DNA of 64,000 nt, taken from Brienomyrus brachyistius (taxonomy: Eukaryota; Chordata; Actinopteri; Osteoglossiformes; Mormyridae). Below are positions 1-10,630 of the stretch, one piece after another; the first letter of the stretch is position 1, and the number at the start of each line of letters is the position of its first letter. A program made the translations under genes and the position numbers. Under the pieces are notes generated by a model, which had not been told where the DNA came from, ran no database searches, and worked only from the letters and a program-made list of their open reading frames with translations. Location of the stretch: positions 5,969,608-6,033,607 of the forward strand of contig NC_064549.1 in the NCBI RefSeq assembly GCF_023856365.1, given 5' to 3'.

Positions 1-328
1 TACATAGTACAGCACAGCGGGTTGTACCGTGAATGAATGGTGTTCTGTCAATGTGCCTAATCTGTTCTGGTCCATTCAGACCACGGAGAGACTCACTGTA
101 GAGTCTTTAAGGAGGAACGAAGGGAGGAATGACTTTGTATATTCCACCCTGGAGGACTGCAGCAACTGTCAGTCTGTTGCTGAAAGGCCTTCTCTGTTTA
201 GCCTAGACAACCAGCAGAAGTTGAGAGTCGTTCTGATATATATGAAGAAATCAGTCTCTGGTGTGACACGCCGCTAAGTGGCCATTTACAGCCTGGAAGC
301 CAGGCTGGCGGTTCTGCCGAACTCAGGT

Positions 329-565
329 TGCCAACCCTAAACCCTAACCTGATACCCTAACCCTAACCCCATACCTGATACCCTAAACCCTAACCTGATA
401 CCCTAACCCCTAACCTGATACCCTAAACCCTAACCTGATACCCTAACCCCTAACCTGATTCCCTAAACCCTAACCTGATACCCTAACCCTAACCTGATAC
501 CCTGACCCTAACCCTAAACCCTAACCTGATACCCTGACCCTAAACCCTAACCTGATACCCTAACC
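329..565. repeat. Degenerate telomere-like tandem repeat (CCCTAA-type)
   Basis: Runs of CCCTAACCCTAA and CCCTAAACCCTAA alternate with ACCTGATA spacers, giving a period of roughly 21-22 bp. It is interstitial, with unique sequence on both sides, and may be a telomere relic or a minisatellite that converged on the motif. Confidence 0.85.
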
Positions 566-1066
566 GTGTGGTCTTGCTCTCCTGTGGACCTTTGGAAGCG
601 TGATTCCTCTCGTGTTTGTCCTCGGGCACAGTTAGCGGCCACACACATCCCTGGGAGTGCCCCCCCAGAGGGGGTCCCTTCGCAGTGACAACTGGGGCGT
701 GGCTGCAGTGGGCATTAACCCTTTATTTTGAGCTGTGCTCAGTCCATTGGGCCCTCTGTCATACAGTATTTGATATTAATGTTAAATATTATCGGCCCAC
801 TTGCAGCCCAATAATGTGAGATGTTCCTTCCTTGCTGTCCACGGTGCCCGTGAGACCACACAGCAGAATATGTGGAACTTCTCTTTAAAGTCGATAATCC
901 CCCTTTCTGCCCCCCCATCCAACTAAATGATAAATAGGGGCAGTCAGACAACATGCAGATACTCCCCTGAATCTCGTTCATCTGCTGGTTTGTGAGAGAT
1001 CCAATTCCCGGAAGACGGATAGCAAGCCCTCTCAGTCAGGCACTGGTGATTAATTAGTCTGGAGCT
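566..1066. other. Unassigned non-coding sequence
   Basis: Nothing recognised apart from short incidental frames. A CCCCCCAGAGGGGG mini-palindrome lies at about 661-676. Confidence 0.5.
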
Positions 1067-1108
1067 GACACACACACACACACACACACACATACTCACA
1101 CACACACA
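1067..1108. repeat. (CA)n microsatellite
   Basis: An almost pure CA dinucleotide run, interrupted once by a TACTCA stretch. Confidence 0.95.
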
Positions 1109-1157
1109 TGGGTGAGGCGTGTGCATGGGAGCGAGGGCAGCAGATAGGTTAGCGTGG

Positions 1158-1390
1158 GGTTTCCCAGTCCGGTCCTCGGGGACCTAGGGATGGTCCACGT
1201 TTTTGCTCCTTCCCAGACGGTCCACATTTTTGCTCCCATACATCTGGCAGAGACAGAGGTGTGAGCCAGGCCCTACACACGGAGAGCCAATTAAAATGCT
1301 TGCTAAGCACAGCGCTGGCAATACAGCCTCTTACCGGGAGCTGGGAGGAAGCAAAAATGTGGACTGTCTGTGACTCCCCAAGCTTATCAG
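1158..1390. mobile_element. hAT-like MITE copy with internal insert
   Basis: The left part (TTTCCCAGTCCGGTCCTCGG, then TTTTTGCTCC boxes) and the right part (GGGAGCTGGGAGGAAGCAAA, then GTGGACTGTCTG) are inverted versions of the same module. The family recurs at about 8468-8622, 25880-25962 and 34505-34656. The middle (about 1238-1331) is a segment found again inverted at 2018-2118. The termini resemble the CAGTG-TTCCCA type of hAT elements; no clear 8-bp target duplication was seen. Confidence 0.6.
1238..1331 (+). repeat. Left copy of a ~95-bp inverted duplication
   Basis: The segment holding GGCAGAGACAGAGGTGTGAG and GCCAATTAAAATGCTTGCTA matches the reverse complement of 2018-2118 with only a few differences. 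Confidence 0.85.
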
Positions 1391-2017
1391 ACATGGACCA
1401 GGGCTCCGAGGTCTGATGTCATTCCCATAAACCAAACCAAGTCAGCTAAAATGGATAGAAGAACCTGCTTCCATAGTAGCAACTACCCCGCAAAGCAGTC
1501 ATATGTAAGCCTACCAAACAAATCAACCTTGTGAATAAATTGCTTTAATCTAATGTATTTAGGTGCCTTCCGGTTACTTTTGCAAAGAAATTTCACTGAA
1601 CAATTATGTGAAGTAGCTGTTTACAAATCAAAGTTTATTTTCCGTATCTCCGGATATGTTCCTTATCTTTTTCCAAAGTCTTATCCTTCATTTAAACATT
1701 TATTATCTTGCATTTTCCCCAGCGACAGATGAAAGGAATACCTACTTTATCCGCCGGGTACATTTTGTAATTTTAAGGCACTTAATACTGTTCATAAATG
1801 GTGGCTGGAAAAGGATTATTTAGAAGCCAACCAAATTACAGTGTGTTGCATCAAAATCCAGGCGGTAATCCTTGGGAATATAGGACCCTGCAGACGGCTC
1901 AGCTGTGGGCTGCATGTAGTAAAAGACATCAATGAATCCCCTATTAGCAAGGGAGGTTAGGGCCAGGTCTGAGTATGGCCTGTTTACCTTGTGTCGATTT
2001 CTGTGAGCTTCAATCCG

Positions 2018-2118
2018 TGGCATTAAGGCCGTGTTGCTGGCGCCATGCTTAGCGAGCATTTTAATTGGCTCTCCGTGTGTAGGGCCTGGCTCACACCTCT
2101 GTCTCTGCCAGGTGTCTG
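2018..2118 (-). repeat. Right copy of a ~95-bp inverted duplication
   Basis: This is the reverse-complement copy of 1238-1331, separated from it by about 690 bp. Here it is not embedded in a MITE, so this may be the ancestral locus or a second insertion. Confidence 0.85.
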
Positions 2119-2734
2119 TTTTCCAATTGGTTCTCCATTTTGTGTTTGTTCTGTATTTTTCGTAAGGTAGCATTTTTCAGGATGTGGCGGCGCTGTGTTT
2201 AAGAAAACCTTAGGCAGTTAGCAGTCCTGACATCTCTCTCAGATGACCAAGTGTTTTATCCAACAGGGACCAGCCAAATGTAGCCAATCATTAGTGATTT
2301 GCCCAAGAGAAACTGACAAAATGTAACCGGTCTTAGTTATTAAATAAAATTGTCCCAGGACCCACCATAAGAGAGAGAATGCAATTCGTTGCCTCTCCCA
2401 CCTTTTGAATACCATCCTCCAGCTCCCTTCCCCTGGTTGACAACTTTTGTAGAAGTAGCCATCACCATAAGTAAGTTCGGAGACCCCTGTCCTAAATGAA
2501 TCCACTTTCACATCATGGTCAGACTGGCCATCAGTGGGCTCCCCAAAACCCGTGATACAATGGTGGGCACCCAAAATGCCCAAATGCCGGCACAAGGTGG
2601 CATCCTGGTAACACCACCGACCTCTCGGTGCAGCCCCTGTCTGTGAATACCATGCCAGCCACCACAGGTCTCTCTCAGAAGGAAAAGGCACCGGACGCCC
2701 TGGTCACAGAACAGGGACATTAACACGGAGCCTT

Positions 2735-2800
2735 TTCAAATTCAAAAAACTTTATTTGTCCCCGAGGGGCAATTTAAAAGGCATAGAGGAGCAGCACACA
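2735..2800 (-). mobile_element. LINE 3'-end relic
   Basis: The stretch CTTTATTTGTCCCCGAGGGG is the reverse complement of the common fish LINE tail in which a 'cccctcggggacaaataaag' phrase precedes the 3' terminus. No reverse transcriptase coding sequence is attached. Confidence 0.55.
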
Positions 2801-3889
2801 CATATAACAGTTGTAACATCTGACACAACAGATGACACACAATAGACACACAATGAACTATGAACAATATAATAAATGGCTTTAAGTACAGAGGCAATAA
2901 GGTGCATGATGATCAGGTTTTAAGCACTCTGTCAGCCCGTAACTCTGCTGGTCAAGCTAACGGTGTTCTGCTAATCACAAGAGCGATTACGGATCCAGGA
3001 AAAATGATTATAAGTAGAGAAATGGGAACACGGCTGGCCTTCTGCTGTAAAATGAAATGATCTACGTTTGGCGTGGAATGACTGATTCATTAATGACGAT
3101 GAATAGATTAATATTATATGAGAATGCCATATGTTTAGATGAAATGGCCAGCGATCTACCTTCTGTAAAAGGCTTTTTTCTGCTAAAGGAAATGTAGTGT
3201 GGCTTTTGGCCGGCTCTAGCGTGCGTCAACTGAATGGGACATAAATTTGTATCTTATCCAAAGCCCAGAGACCATTGTTGTAGCCAGATTGCAGGTTCAG
3301 GGGCTGATTGAGCCTGATATGCGTTCTTGTTGCAAATTCAGAGTTAATGCCAGACTCGCTGGTCCTGGGCACCATCATTCTCCTTGGATTTGAGACGCCT
3401 GGCATTTTGCAGATGCACAAATGCTCCGTGCAAATATGTCTTAAGGTCTCCTTTTGGGAGGTGCAATAATGAATAATCGTACGTTTATTACCAGAGAGAT
3501 GTTAAATGTGTAGGCAGAGACAGAGCTGAATTACACCATTGAGCCTCTGAAAAGCTGTATCTGATCACACGGTCCTGGTATCAGTTATCGGCATTTAACC
3601 AGCAGGCTGCCGTTATCCCCCCTATCTGTTAGGCATCAGCATAAAGAGCCGATCTATTCACTTCAGCTTAACGTATTTCTACAGAGCATCACATGGGGTG
3701 AAAGCTTTTTTAGATGTTTTTTTTTTTTCTGCAGATTGCTTTTAAAGATGTCCCTGTCCTTGTGTCCCAGGGATGTATTTCACTTTATGTTAAAGGTGTG
3801 CTATCCTCCTTAACCGCTTATATTCTGGCATGTACCATTTATGTGTAGGGGTGTCCTCCTCCTTGTATGTATATGGGAAGGCTGAAGGG
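2801..3889. other. Unassigned non-coding sequence
   Basis: AT-rich unique sequence with one T12-type run near 3718-3729. No exon, RNA gene or repeat recognised. Confidence 0.5.
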
Positions 3890-4042
3890 GCCAGTGGTCT
3901 GTCTAGCCAGTGGTCTGTCTCTCTGTGTAGCTAGCTGTCTGTCTGTCTAGCTGTCTGTCTGTCTGTCTAGCTGTCTGTCTGTCTGTCTAGCTGTCTGTCT
4001 GTCTGTCTAGCTGTCGGTCTGTCTAGTTAGCGGTCTGTCTAT
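3890..4042. repeat. (GTCT)n / AGCTGTCT microsatellite
   Basis: GTCT tetranucleotides are broken by regularly spaced AGCT units, giving a higher-order period of about 20-24 bp. Confidence 0.95.
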
Positions 4043-5108
4043 CTAGTGAGTGAAATCCTAAGCATAATCAATAATGTTGTGGAAAACAGAAAGGGAATCA
4101 TTGTAGGAGAGAGAATAAGTAGCAGTAAAAGAGCAGGAAAAACACATATTTAATACGGAGCCAGTGCACAGGCTCAGAGGCAAACCGCTAAAAAGCTGGA
4201 GTAGGATGATCCGTGAGCAGCCCGGTCCTCCTCCTGCTCCCGTGGTGTCACCAGGACACTCTTCCTCTTGTCTGGGATTTTACATTAGAGAAGCTCACAA
4301 GCGCCGCTTTTTCTTACACAAATCGAGGCAGCACCCTCCTCCAGGCATACCCTCCCTGCCAGTGTAAATGACCTCCACCCACTGCAACCACCTTTCAACT
4401 TTTCACGCATTTAAATCTCCGCTCCTCTTCACAGAGGCACAAATCAAGTTCTCAACAGTCAACTTACCAAAATGTTAACTGTAACCTTTACAAATGGCTT
4501 GTAAACTAAAGTAAAATCCCCGACAGGAGTCTTTAAAATACCCCTGCAGCTACTTGATAAGAAATGCACAGTAAAACGCGATGCTTTGATGATCGTTTCT
4601 GCCTTTTTGGAAGGGGGGGTTCAAGATTTTGCTATTTCCCTCTTTAACAGCAGCAGTTCATCGCGCTCATCATTTTGGCGTTTCATAAAGTATTTTTTCA
4701 TCCAGGCATTTTGCACTTTCTGAGCCACCTACACAGTGCAAAGTAGTAGTTTCTTGGGAAATAAACAGGTGCCAGCCTAACGATTTAGGTTGTGGGGTTA
4801 TTTTAAAGTCAGAGCTGGACATGTTCCCCAGTCGGGACTGGCCTGTGATTACTGGCCGAAGACACCATTTCTGCATCTTGATCATAGAAGCTGTTATATC
4901 GGAACCACAAGGCCAGTAACAAGCCGATCTGGCTCTGAGATTGAGTTGAAATACGACTTTCATAATATCTGTGTTGCACTGCAAATAATTTCCGATTTAA
5001 ACAGCACATGAGAGTTATCGTGCCGCCATTTACTGATTGGATCTCCTGCTTTGAATATTGGCTGTCAGAGACAATGCTACGGTACGTCCTTCAAAGCTTC
5101 CTGAGACA

Positions 5109-5110
<2 letters not shown>
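4043..5110. other. Unassigned non-coding sequence
   Basis: Overlapping frames at 4670-5011 on both strands lack splice context or recognisable protein features. Nothing else seen. Confidence 0.45.

Positions 5111-5143
<33 letters not shown>
5111..5143. repeat. (GT)n microsatellite
   Basis: A pure GT dinucleotide tract of 16 repeats. Confidence 0.98.
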
Positions 5144-5144
<1 letters not shown>

Positions 5145-5261
5145 AGGGAATGAAATTGAAAACAGTAACAATCTGTAACATCCAGCCATTCTTTGTACTA
5201 GACTAAATTAAGGCAAATGTGCACCTTCCGCAGCCTGTGCGGGACAAGACTTGGTTTTGTG

Positions 5262-5430
5262 TGGCTCAGCAGGTTAGATCTCTGTGCCTGTGATTGGAAG
5301 GTTGTTGGTTCGAGCCCCAACCTCAGCAGAATAATTACATTTCTGTTGGGCCCTTGAGCAAGACCGTTAACCCCAAAAATACTGCAGGGACACCAGAGAA
5401 GTGGCCTGATTCCCAGATTTGCTCTCAACT
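5262..5430 (+). mobile_element. tRNA-headed SINE (CCTTGAGCAAG family)
   Basis: The A-box-like GTGGCTCAGCAGGTTAGAT and B-box-like GGTTCGAGCCC form a tRNA-derived head. The body contains GGGCCCTTGAGCAAGACCGT, the core phrase of a widespread teleost SINE. It is related to the copies at about 7950, 28155, 43965 and 53669. Confidence 0.75.
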
Positions 5431-5479
5431 GTACATATTTAAATACACACGTGCGCGCACAAACACAGGTTTGTAATTA

Positions 5480-5712
5480 TATCTTTGTGGGGACTCTGCA
5501 TTCATTTCTGTGGGCAAAATGCCTAATCAAAACATGACAACTTTAACCCCGACCGAGGCGTAACCTTAGTCATAATACAACGAAATATGAGACTTTTGGC
5601 ATTTTTACTTTTTTGATTGCATTCACCGATCGTTTTCCAGGTCCCCACATCGTCAAAATAACATGTTCTATCACACTGTAGGGAACATTTGGTCCCCACA
5701 ATGTAAAATAAA
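5480..5712 (-). mobile_element. GGGGACCAAATGT-family dispersed repeat
   Basis: In reverse orientation it reads TTGTGGGGACCAAATGTTCC at one end and AGAATGCAGAG/AGTCCCC at the other. The same family is present at 42575-42775, 46880-47130 and, truncated, 50125-50175. It lies beside alternating AT/GT tracts, as at the other copies. The class is unknown; it has no coding capacity. Confidence 0.65.
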
Positions 5713-6518
5713 CCTAATCCACGGACACAGCCATGTGTGTGTATATATACTGTATATATATGCAAATGCCTGTATACCATTATCAATTAACTAGACACTA
5801 AAGACTGGGAGTGCAAGAAACAGGTGAGGGTCATAAACAATCAATAAGGACTCAGGACAGACCAGGATTTCAGGACATAACTACAAAACTAGATATGCAT
5901 AAGAATAACTTAGAACAAAGACACAAATTCAGAACTAATAAATAAACACATGAACACCGACATACTAAACCTAGGCCAAATAATACTGACAAAATTACTA
6001 TCTATTTACTAAAATGTCGAATGTAGTTAAGACTGGCACGATGGTAGGGAAGATGTAGCTGCACTCTCCGGCCATTCAGCCATGGGAATAGGGGAAAATA
6101 TTAAGGATAATAAAAGGTGCTAAACACAGAGGAAAGAACGGGATGGCCAGTGACACCTGCTGGCCAAACGGGGAGTCACAGACCGAACGGGGCAAGGGAG
6201 TCGCAGACATAATGGGACAAAGCAGAAACCAGTGCTGACAGAGTGAGTTTTTTCTGGAATGAGTATTTTCAGGTACCCGGGGATAAGTCAAAAAGGCAGC
6301 CATCTGAAATGGAATCTATTCCCCCCTAAATTGTTACCGTTCATCTGAAGTTAACTGATTTCCGAAAGACTTTATCCAGAGGGGAAGGAAATATTTAAGT
6401 TCACAAAAAATTAAAACTCCCTCCCCAAACCACTTATAATGTAAACAGAATCTGTTAAGTGTTCAAAATCTCATCGTGTACAATGGTCCAAATGTCCTCA
6501 CATGCATGAAATATGAAG

Positions 6519-6558
6519 GGGGGGGGCATCAGTCTTAAATTCCCCCCCCCCCCCCCCC
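6519..6558. repeat. G9 followed by C17 homopolymer runs
   Basis: A G tract at 6519-6527 and a C17 tract at 6542-6558 face each other across an AT-rich spacer and could form a hairpin or G-quadruplex. Such runs are also prone to length error. Confidence 0.85.
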
Positions 6559-7032
6559 GCCCAGGGAGACTTCGGACCTGCGGCGCTCTCTGATGGTGAT
6601 CTCTGACTCCCTGCATTGTGAAATCACAGCTAAACAGCATCCATTTCAATCATACAACTGCCATACATCAAGTGAAAGAAAGGCGCCTTCCCCCGGGGGT
6701 GGGGGGCTTTGCTCATTTTACACGCTAAAGATTTATGCCGTCCTGTTTAACCCCCAACTGACTGAAGACGGCCCCCCACAGCTACGCTGTGCTCATTTCC
6801 ACAGCGCCGGCTACTGGCTGCCTAGTCAGCTTAGGCCAAATAATAATGATAAAATTACTGTCCACATCCTATACTGTGCGTAGTGTCAGCAGAAGGCATT
6901 CAGTGAGATGCAGCATCTAAAACTAGGCTTAGCAACATAAGAAATAGGATTATGGGTGTTCCCTATGAGCCAGACCAGAAAAGAATGGTCAGTAGATAGA
7001 TGTAATGATGGATGGCTTTTGGTTTACATATT

Positions 7033-7049
7033 GGGGGGGGGGGGGGGGG
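7033..7049. repeat. Poly-G (17)
   Basis: A homopolymer G tract in unique surroundings. Confidence 0.95.
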
Positions 7050-7949
7050 ATGAATAGTAACGAGCATCCTGCCACGAGTGGAGAAGTTGCCCGAATGAGA
7101 TGCGTGTTTATTGACGAGACCTCTGCACGCGCTGCTTCCGAGATCCTACTCCATGGCTTTTCCTGCCTGACAGCCCGGAAATGGAATAAGGGAATAATCT
7201 TCCTGGGAGGAGGGATTAGAAAAATTAAAACATTTTCCACACTCATTTAAATTTCGATGCACATCATCTAGCCCTGATACGTTGCCATGGAGGCCACATC
7301 AATTTTCTTCCATGCTACGAACATCAAACGTTTCCGTCAAAAGACCAGAAGATGGACGCCTAACTCACCTCAGCCTCTCAGACTATTAATTATTATTATT
7401 TTGTAGACATATTTGAGTCTTACAGCTGAAATGAAGCAGTTCTTCTTTCATCTTCATGTTGATATCTGGGTATCGCTTCCTGACATATATTCCCTTACAT
7501 TTCAAGCTCGAGTTATGAGCCAACCGTTTGTAGTGAGCAGTGTCTGGTTACATGCCTTGGTCAAATGTGGACACCATAGAATTCAAGAGACTGAATTCCA
7601 AACTAGAGCAGCGCAGACAAATTGTGAGTTAAAACCCCTCTAGATTCCACAGAAACATCTATCCATCCTGTCAAAGCACCCGATGCAGATAGATAGTAGT
7701 TCTGGAGGTGACAAATGACAGCAAGACAGGCAACCAGAAACACATCTCCGTGGCGCAGGATCAACACGGCCGGGCAGAAACAGGAAACTATTACCATAAT
7801 ATATACCATGAACACAAAAATAATTTAAAAGCCATAAAACATTAACCATCCATCAGTGGGTGAAAGGAGTGAACCTTCAGAGCAGAGGAGAGGCTGCGTA
7901 CGGCACTGAAATGCAGGCTTTCACTCTGTCTGAGGCCTATGGCCAGGGG

Positions 7950-8190
7950 AGTAAAACGAGACAGCTCTGTGGTTTGGGACTCAGATGGTTGTCTGTTCAA
8001 ATCCCTGGGTCGGAAGAGTGATCCCACCATTGGGCCCTTAACCCCAATTTCTCCAGGGACTGGCTGAGCCTACTGTCTCCTCTACGCCAGTTTCATGAGG
8101 TGGCCTCCTGGGATGCTTTTCCAGCTGTCCTGAAGGGGCTCCCACATATATGCTGAGCAGTCACTGCCTGCTTTTCCTACACACTCTGGT
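7950..8190 (+). mobile_element. tRNA-headed SINE, long-bodied copy
   Basis: A degenerate tRNA-like head (CTCTGTGGTTTGGGACTCAG, then GTTCAAATCCC) leads into GGGCCCTTAACCCCAATT, CTCCAGGGACTGGCTGA and a distinctive 3' body (ATATATGCTGAGCAGTCACT). The same body is found inverted at 28155-28400. Confidence 0.75.
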
Positions 8191-8467
8191 CAGACTCCTC
8201 CCAAACCATTTATACGGTGCTCAGGTCAGGTGCTCAGGTCATGTGATGCAACGGTATCGCTGGCTTTTGTAGACGGCCAAACTTTTGACTGCAATGTATT
8301 TGACTGCAACAGCAGTTGGAAAAACTTGCAGCAACACTTCCATGGTTGTTAACCAGCCTTATAAAAGCACAGAGCCATGACTTTGTGGAAAGATACAGTC
8401 TCTGGGTGAGTGCCGTAGCACGCACAGTGTAACATGCAAACTGGTACCACACACAGCCCAGACAAAT

Positions 8468-8622
8468 GTTTCCCAATGTGGTCCTTGGGGCCCCCCAGAC
8501 AGTACTTTCCTACCGGGAGCTCGGATGAAGCAAAAATATGGATTGTCTTACAGAGAGCCTGGAGGGAGCAAAAACATGGATCGTCTGGGGGGCCTTGAGG
8601 ACCGGATTGGGAAGCACTGGTC
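8468..8622. mobile_element. hAT-like MITE, both ends present
   Basis: The left end GTTTCCCAATGTGGTCCTTG mirrors the right end GAGGACCGGATTGGGAAGCA. The centre holds two GGGAGC/GGGAGCAAAAA modules. Terminal repeats are about 25 bp and imperfect. Confidence 0.7.
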
Positions 8623-9310
8623 TAGACCACTAGTGCTGATTTTTTTACTGTGCTGAAGTTGAGAGTTTAACTAACTGGCACCAAAAGGCAGCCTTTCCTG
8701 CGCTAAGCAATGAAGGCAGAGCTAAAGAAAACTTTGTGGTCATCATCCGAGGGTTACTCTGCTGGTGGGGATGGCGGAAAGAGAGCTTGTCTGGTTTCAT
8801 TATTGGCCTGCATTATCGGCAGGTGCTTATAATATGTGCTGAGCTGAAACTCATATTTTGTCTTGCTCATTCAGCCGAGTAATTAACAATGATAGCAATA
8901 TTCTGGGCAAGGAAGCAAAGAGGGAAAGGGAATTTCTTTGATTGCTGGATGTCTCATAGGAAACCTGCCACCGTACTGTGAGACCTGACGTCGGCCTGGT
9001 GTCTGTCATGGTTTTTATAACTACAACGGTTTGAGGGCTTCCCAACTCTGCACGACTTGACTTTTCAACTTTTATTGTTATCTAGCTACTGAAAAGAGGG
9101 TTTGCAAGGCATGTCCTCATAACATCTCTGGTCTGTTACTCCTACGCTTGGTCTCACTGGTCAGCCCAACGTAAACCATCACTTTGATTGTCATTTTCTT
9201 TATCTGTGCTCCTTGGGATTATGTTTTACAGGCTTTGAAATGTGATGCTTAACTTTAAGATTATTAACGCGAAACATATGGAAGATAATGGTATGTAGCT
9301 GCTGCCAGAT
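8623..9310. other. Unassigned non-coding sequence
   Basis: Unique-looking; no feature recognised. Confidence 0.45.
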
Positions 9311-9765
9311 GTATCCCTGAATTCCTGTGTCGTATTCCTGTATTTTAATATCCCCATATCCCTGTAAATCTGGATTCCTGTATCCCCGAATCCCTATGTC
9401 ACTGTATCCCCATTTCCCTGCATTCCTCTATCCCTGCACTCCTGTATCACTGTATTCCTGAGTCTCTGTATTCTTGTATCCTTGTATTTTTATATACCCA
9501 AATTCATGCATCCCTTCATTCCTGTATCCCTGTATTCCTGCATCTCTGAATTATTGTGTCCCTGTATTCCCAAATTCCTGTACTTCTGTATCCCTATATT
9601 CCTGTATTTCTTTATTCCCATATCCTTATAACCCATATCCCTGTATTCCCATATCCATGGGTCCCTGAATTCCTGTATTTCCATATCCCTGCATGCCTGT
9701 ATTATTGAGTTGCTGTATCCCTGCATGCCGGTATTCCTTTATCCCAGTATTCCTGTACCCCTGTC
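9311..9765. repeat. CCTGTATTC/CCTGTATCC short tandem repeat
   Basis: About 450 bp of 7-8-bp units (TATCCCTG, TATTCCTG) in irregular order. Open frames across it on both strands are low-complexity by-products. Confidence 0.93.
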
Positions 9766-10018
9766 CTTCTCCTTTCATATATACGTAAGAATGTACAGTG
9801 TCCCTGTCGCCCGTAAGCTTAGACATGCGCATCGCTTCTTGTAAGTACACTGTTCTCTCTTTTTTTTCCTCCAAACCCAAAAGGATGCTTCGCGGTTCCT
9901 GCCTGTCTCCTTATTAACCCTCTGGTGGGATAAAACAGTAATTTTGCCAAAACTTTTAACAAAAGGTTTTGTCATAGAAATATTTACAAAACACCTCCAG
10001 TACCCTTGAACTGTCTAG

Positions 10019-10020
<2 letters not shown>

Positions 10021-10076
<56 letters not shown>
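10021..10076. repeat. (TA)n microsatellite
   Basis: A pure TA tract of about 56 bp directly abutting the LTR-like element at 10079. Confidence 0.98.
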
Positions 10077-10078
<2 letters not shown>

Positions 10079-10630
10079 TGTCAGGGATCGGGGTCGTGGA
10101 TAAAGGAGGACGCTGCAGCGGGTCAGTAAGACACAAGCGATTTATTTAAAGAGATATAATCCAGGGCAAAAGCAGAAACTGGATTCCAGGCTCGTGGTCG
10201 GTAGACAGGCGGGGGTCGGGTGGGGGGGGGCAAGGCAGGCTTAGGTCCAGGGACAGGCAGGTGGTCAGGTGATCGACGTCGGTGCTTTGAGGGCAAGGCT
10301 AGAATCGTAGTCGGGAAACGGAGGTCAGGGTGAGTATACAGGCAGGCAGGCAGGCAGGGGTCTGGTGGGAGGGGATACGGAACAGGAAACACTTAAACTT
10401 GCAACCAAAGCTGAAGATCTCGCGTCTGGCTGACGCGCCAGAAACGAATAAGAAAGAACATCCATTAACCTGATGAGCTTCAGCTGTCGGAGGCCGGCGT
10501 GCTGTAACTGCTTCTCTCGGTGATGTGATCAGCACGGTCACTGCGACACTCCCTTGGAGGGAAAGCCCGAGGGTGTAAAAGGGATTCCCTGCGTGACGTC
10601 AAAGGGTCGTCCTTGGAGTGGTCCATGACA
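10079..10630 (-). mobile_element. Solo-LTR-like element, 552 bp
   Basis: It begins TGTCAGGG and ends CCATGACA, so it has TG...CA termini. Read on the minus strand, an AATAAA-containing stretch (TTTAAATAAATCGC) lies near the 3' end, as expected for an LTR poly(A) region. Flanking 5-mers are ATAAG and AAAAG, a 4/5 match at best. The G-rich part holds CAGG repeats. No internal gag or pol is next to it. Confidence 0.55.

Larger units (their letters stand above)
5713..7949. other. Mostly unassigned non-coding sequence
   Basis: Contains the G/C homopolymers listed separately. No coding exon or RNA gene recognised; short frames around 6593-6883 and 7005-7250 run through poly-G and look random. Confidence 0.45.

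Noticed and set aside
5262..5340. A functional tRNA gene
   Set aside because: The tRNA-like head continues into a SINE body and does not fold into a complete cloverleaf by eye.
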